Below, piece after piece: positions 61,950 to 64,000 of a stretch of 64,000 nt of DNA; the stretch's first letter is position 1, and the number at the start of each line of letters is the position of its first letter. The DNA comes from Leptothoe kymatousa TAU-MAC 1615 (GTDB taxonomy: Bacteria > Cyanobacteriota > Cyanobacteriia > Phormidesmidales > Phormidesmidaceae), in the NCBI RefSeq assembly GCF_018739865.1, contig NZ_JADOER010000004.1:1171480-1235479 (forward strand). Direction: 5' to 3'. Below the pieces are notes generated by a model that worked only from the letters and a program-made list of their open reading frames with translations, did no database searches and was not told where the DNA came from. The position numbers and the translations under genes are program-made.

Positions 61950-63557
61950 TCATCTCAATAGTTCTTCCAACTCCTTCCGCCCCTCAAAAATCTCCTCCTC
62001 CAACTTCGCCAACCGCCCCAAAATCACCCCAGGCGGGTCATACACCACCTCCTCATACACCACCTCCTTATACCGATTAATCGACAGATCATACTCATTC
62101 TCCGCAATCTCCGATTTCGGCACCAAAAAGCTCTGCTCCGTCCGCTTCCGCTCCGCCTCCGCCTTCCGCTTCTGCCACCGTTCCAAAATATCCGGCAAAT
62201 CACTCTTATCCGGCTGCTCCGTCCGCTTATCATCCAGGCTAAACCCGTCCGCCTGCATATCATAAAACCACACCTGGTCCGTCCCACCAGAGTTAGTCTT
62301 CGTAAACAACACAATCGCCGTCGACACCCCCGCATAGGGCTTAAACACCCCCGACGGCATCGAAATAATCCCATCCAATTTCTGCTCTTCCACCAGCATC
62401 TTCCGCAAACTCTTATGCGCCTTCGACGAGCCAAAGAGCACCCCATCCGGCACAATAATCGCCGCCCGTCCGCCCGTTTGCAACAACCGCAAAAACAACG
62501 CCAAAAACAACAGCTCTGTCTTCTTAGTCTTTACCACCTTCAACAGATCTTTTGACGTCACCTCATAGTCCAAACTCCCTGCAAACGGCGGATTCGCCAA
62601 GATCAACGAATAAGCTTCCTCATCATCGTCCGACGTCTCATCCGGTTCCGCCAACGAATCCTTATAGCAAATATCCGGATTCTCCACCCCGTGGAGCAAC
62701 ATATTCATACTGCCAATGCGCAGCATGGTGGAGTCAAAGTCGTACCCGTGAAACGTATCTTCATTAAACCGCTGTCGGGACTCGGCATCCTTATAAATCA
62801 CCTTGTTGTGGTGATCGACCAAATACTCCGATGCCGCAATCAAAAAGCCCGCCGTCCCACAGGCCGGATCGCAAATCACATCCTTCGGTGTCGGTGCCGT
62901 CAACTCCACCATTAACCGAATAATATGGCGCGGCGTCCGAAACTGGCCATTTTGCCCGGCACTGGCAATCTTGCCCAGCATGTACTCATACAGATCGCCC
63001 TTCGTATCGCGATCTGCCATGTCAATGGCATCAAGCTGGTCCACCACATTCGCCAGCACCCGAGGCGTCGGCATCATAAAGATGGCGTCCTTCATATGGT
63101 GGCTATAGGTAGATTCTTCCTCGCTGTCGCTGAGCGAAGTCGAAGCGTCGCTTCTTCTTCGCTCAGCGACCGAATGGCTAGGCGTTCCCTGAGCGGAGTC
63201 GAGATTGTTAGGCGTTCCCTGAGCGGAGTCGAAGGGACGCTTGGAGAGTTCTGGCTGCCCCAGGCTCTTGATAAACGGAAACACCTGATCCCGCAGCGTC
63301 TCAAACATCTGCTCCGGGGCTGTCTCCTTAAACCGCGACCAGCGCAAATGATCCTGCTCGGGGGTAAAAATCGGCTCCTCAATGGGCTTTTTCGTCCGAT
63401 TCGCCTTACGTTCCTTTAGCGTATGCTTTTCGTCTAACTGCTTAATAAACAGCAAATAGGTCAACTGCTCAATCACCGACAGCGGGTTTGAAATCCCCCC
63501 GGACCACATGGTGTCCCAGATTTTGTCAACTTTAGATTTTAGTTCGCCAGTGATCAT
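61950..63557 (-). CDS. hsdM: type I restriction enzyme modification subunit (HsdM)
   Basis: This 535-residue N6-adenine methyltransferase has the SAM motif DPACGTAGF (about 231), the catalytic motif ILANPPFAG (about 321) and the N-terminal HsdM helical domain (DKIWDTMWSGGISNPLSVIEQL). An in-frame repeat inserts an FDSAQ-type stretch at about residues 107-144 in the linker before the methyltransferase domain. It is the first gene of the hsd locus. The start is ATG 63557. Confidence 0.94.
   Translation of the reverse strand: MITGELKSKVDKIWDTMWSGGISNPLSVIEQLTYLLFIKQLDEKHTLKERKANRTKKPIEEPIFTPEQDHLRWSRFKETAPEQMFETLRDQVFPFIKSLGQPELSKRPFDSAQGTPNNLDSAQGTPSHSVAERRRSDASTSLSDSEEESTYSHHMKDAIFMMPTPRVLANVVDQLDAIDMADRDTKGDLYEYMLGKIASAGQNGQFRTPRHIIRLMVELTAPTPKDVICDPACGTAGFLIAASEYLVDHHNKVIYKDAESRQRFNEDTFHGYDFDSTMLRIGSMNMLLHGVENPDICYKDSLAEPDETSDDDEEAYSLILANPPFAGSLDYEVTSKDLLKVVKTKKTELLFLALFLRLLQTGGRAAIIVPDGVLFGSSKAHKSLRKMLVEEQKLDGIISMPSGVFKPYAGVSTAIVLFTKTNSGGTDQVWFYDMQADGFSLDDKRTEQPDKSDLPDILERWQKRKAEAERKRTEQSFLVPKSEIAENEYDLSINRYKEVVYEEVVYDPPGVILGRLAKLEEEIFEGRKELEELLR
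63125..63240. repeat. in-frame palindromic repeat within hsdM
   Basis: Several copies of TGAGCGGAGTCGA/TCGACTTCGCTCAGC occur in about 115 bp, including a near-exact 33-bp duplication containing GGCGTTCCCTGAGCGGAGTC. The coding frame stays open and reads FDSAQGTPNN-LDSAQGTPSH then a Ser/Arg-rich part. It is the same family as the hsdR insertions. Confidence 0.8.
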
Positions 63558-64000
63558 TAAGCGTGCCTGAATTGCTCTAAACGACTTTACCCCCTGAAGG
63601 CGGCATCAAATCATAAGGTAGTTCAAAAATATACGTAGATAAATTGATGCGTCAGGTCTGAAGAATGCCCAAAAATGGGGCTAAAACCTTAGCCATTTAT
63701 ATGATATTTCTGCTTCTAGAAGCCTTTAACCGCAAATTGCCCACTTAATGAGCTATTTATTTTACTGTCCCTACTTAAATGTAGGATTATCGAAGCTTAC
63801 AAAGCTCGTCGACTTTCAGAAGGTGAAACAATATGGCCGACCGACGCTTAGTCTTTTGCTATGACCAAGAAGGCGATACCCCACGTCCAAGTTAGTACCT
63901 CTATTTCCCTTACCAATACTTCTTAATTCCTGGAGTTTAGACAAATATTGTTTCAAAGTTCACAGGAGAGAGTTCTCAACCGATTGACAGGATTGAGCGA
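63558..64000. other. region upstream of hsdM to window end
   Basis: It probably contains the hsd promoter. On the plus strand a 20-codon frame starts at ATG 63833 with AGGTG nine bases before it (MADRRLVFCYDQEGDTPRPS, stop at 63893). It could be a leader peptide or a truncated gene. Nothing else is recognisable. Confidence 0.4.

Overview
The window looks like cyanobacterial chromosome. The HIP1 octamer GCGATCGC recurs more than twenty times by eye. The gene set is also typical of cyanobacteria: a PatA/PilG-to-PilL-like taxis operon, GAF/GGDEF/EAL and hybrid-kinase signalling, a Ser/Thr kinase fused to WD40 repeats, a ClpC paralogue and what looks like a cyanobacteriochrome GAF domain. The genus cannot be fixed from the sequence alone. 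No rRNA, tRNA or CRISPR array was recognised.

Layout. 0-23 kb is mostly signalling and envelope functions: a response regulator cut by the left edge, a GAF hybrid kinase, a group II PLP decarboxylase with a MetX-like acyltransferase/hydrolase, a 1.7 kb repeat-rich spacer, a secreted alpha-amylase, a Ser/Thr kinase-WD40 protein, a stand-alone DXCF-type cyanobacteriochrome-like GAF protein, a membrane-anchored Asp-box beta-propeller protein, a minus-strand operon (REC-GGDEF-EAL, periplasmic binding lipoprotein, Cache hybrid kinase) and a GT39-like membrane protein.

23-29 kb is an accessory island. It holds a secreted protein with an internal duplication, a divergent TetR/hydrolase pair with a palindromic operator, and two minus-strand genes laid out as integron gene cassettes, each with a recombination site of about 90 bp. 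One cassette encodes a protein with a HEPN-type Rx4H motif and a PD-(D/E)XK-type nuclease motif. No integrase is present.

29-52 kb returns to core-like genes: an ABC exporter operon whose permease carries a PDZ-like extracytoplasmic insert, a sulfotransferase, a membrane GTPase, a five-gene taxis operon read from 44.05 to 36.0 kb (PATAN-REC, REC, CheW, MCP, CheA-REC), a membrane diguanylate cyclase, an ABC-class ATPase, a secreted protein and ClpC. 52-56 kb has a diguanylate cyclase with a degenerate receiver, an intradiol-dioxygenase-like protein and a membrane protein.

56-63.6 kb is a type I restriction-modification locus (hsdM-hsdS-[antitoxin-PIN toxin]-hsdR). In-frame palindromic repeats encoding an FDSAQ-type peptide lie inside hsdM and hsdR. 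HIP1 sites were not seen at about 22-30 kb or 50-64 kb, which fits lateral acquisition of at least part of those stretches. Non-coding repeats include a 97-bp MITE-like element (two full copies, one fragment), a 47-bp tandem array and several palindromic arrays.
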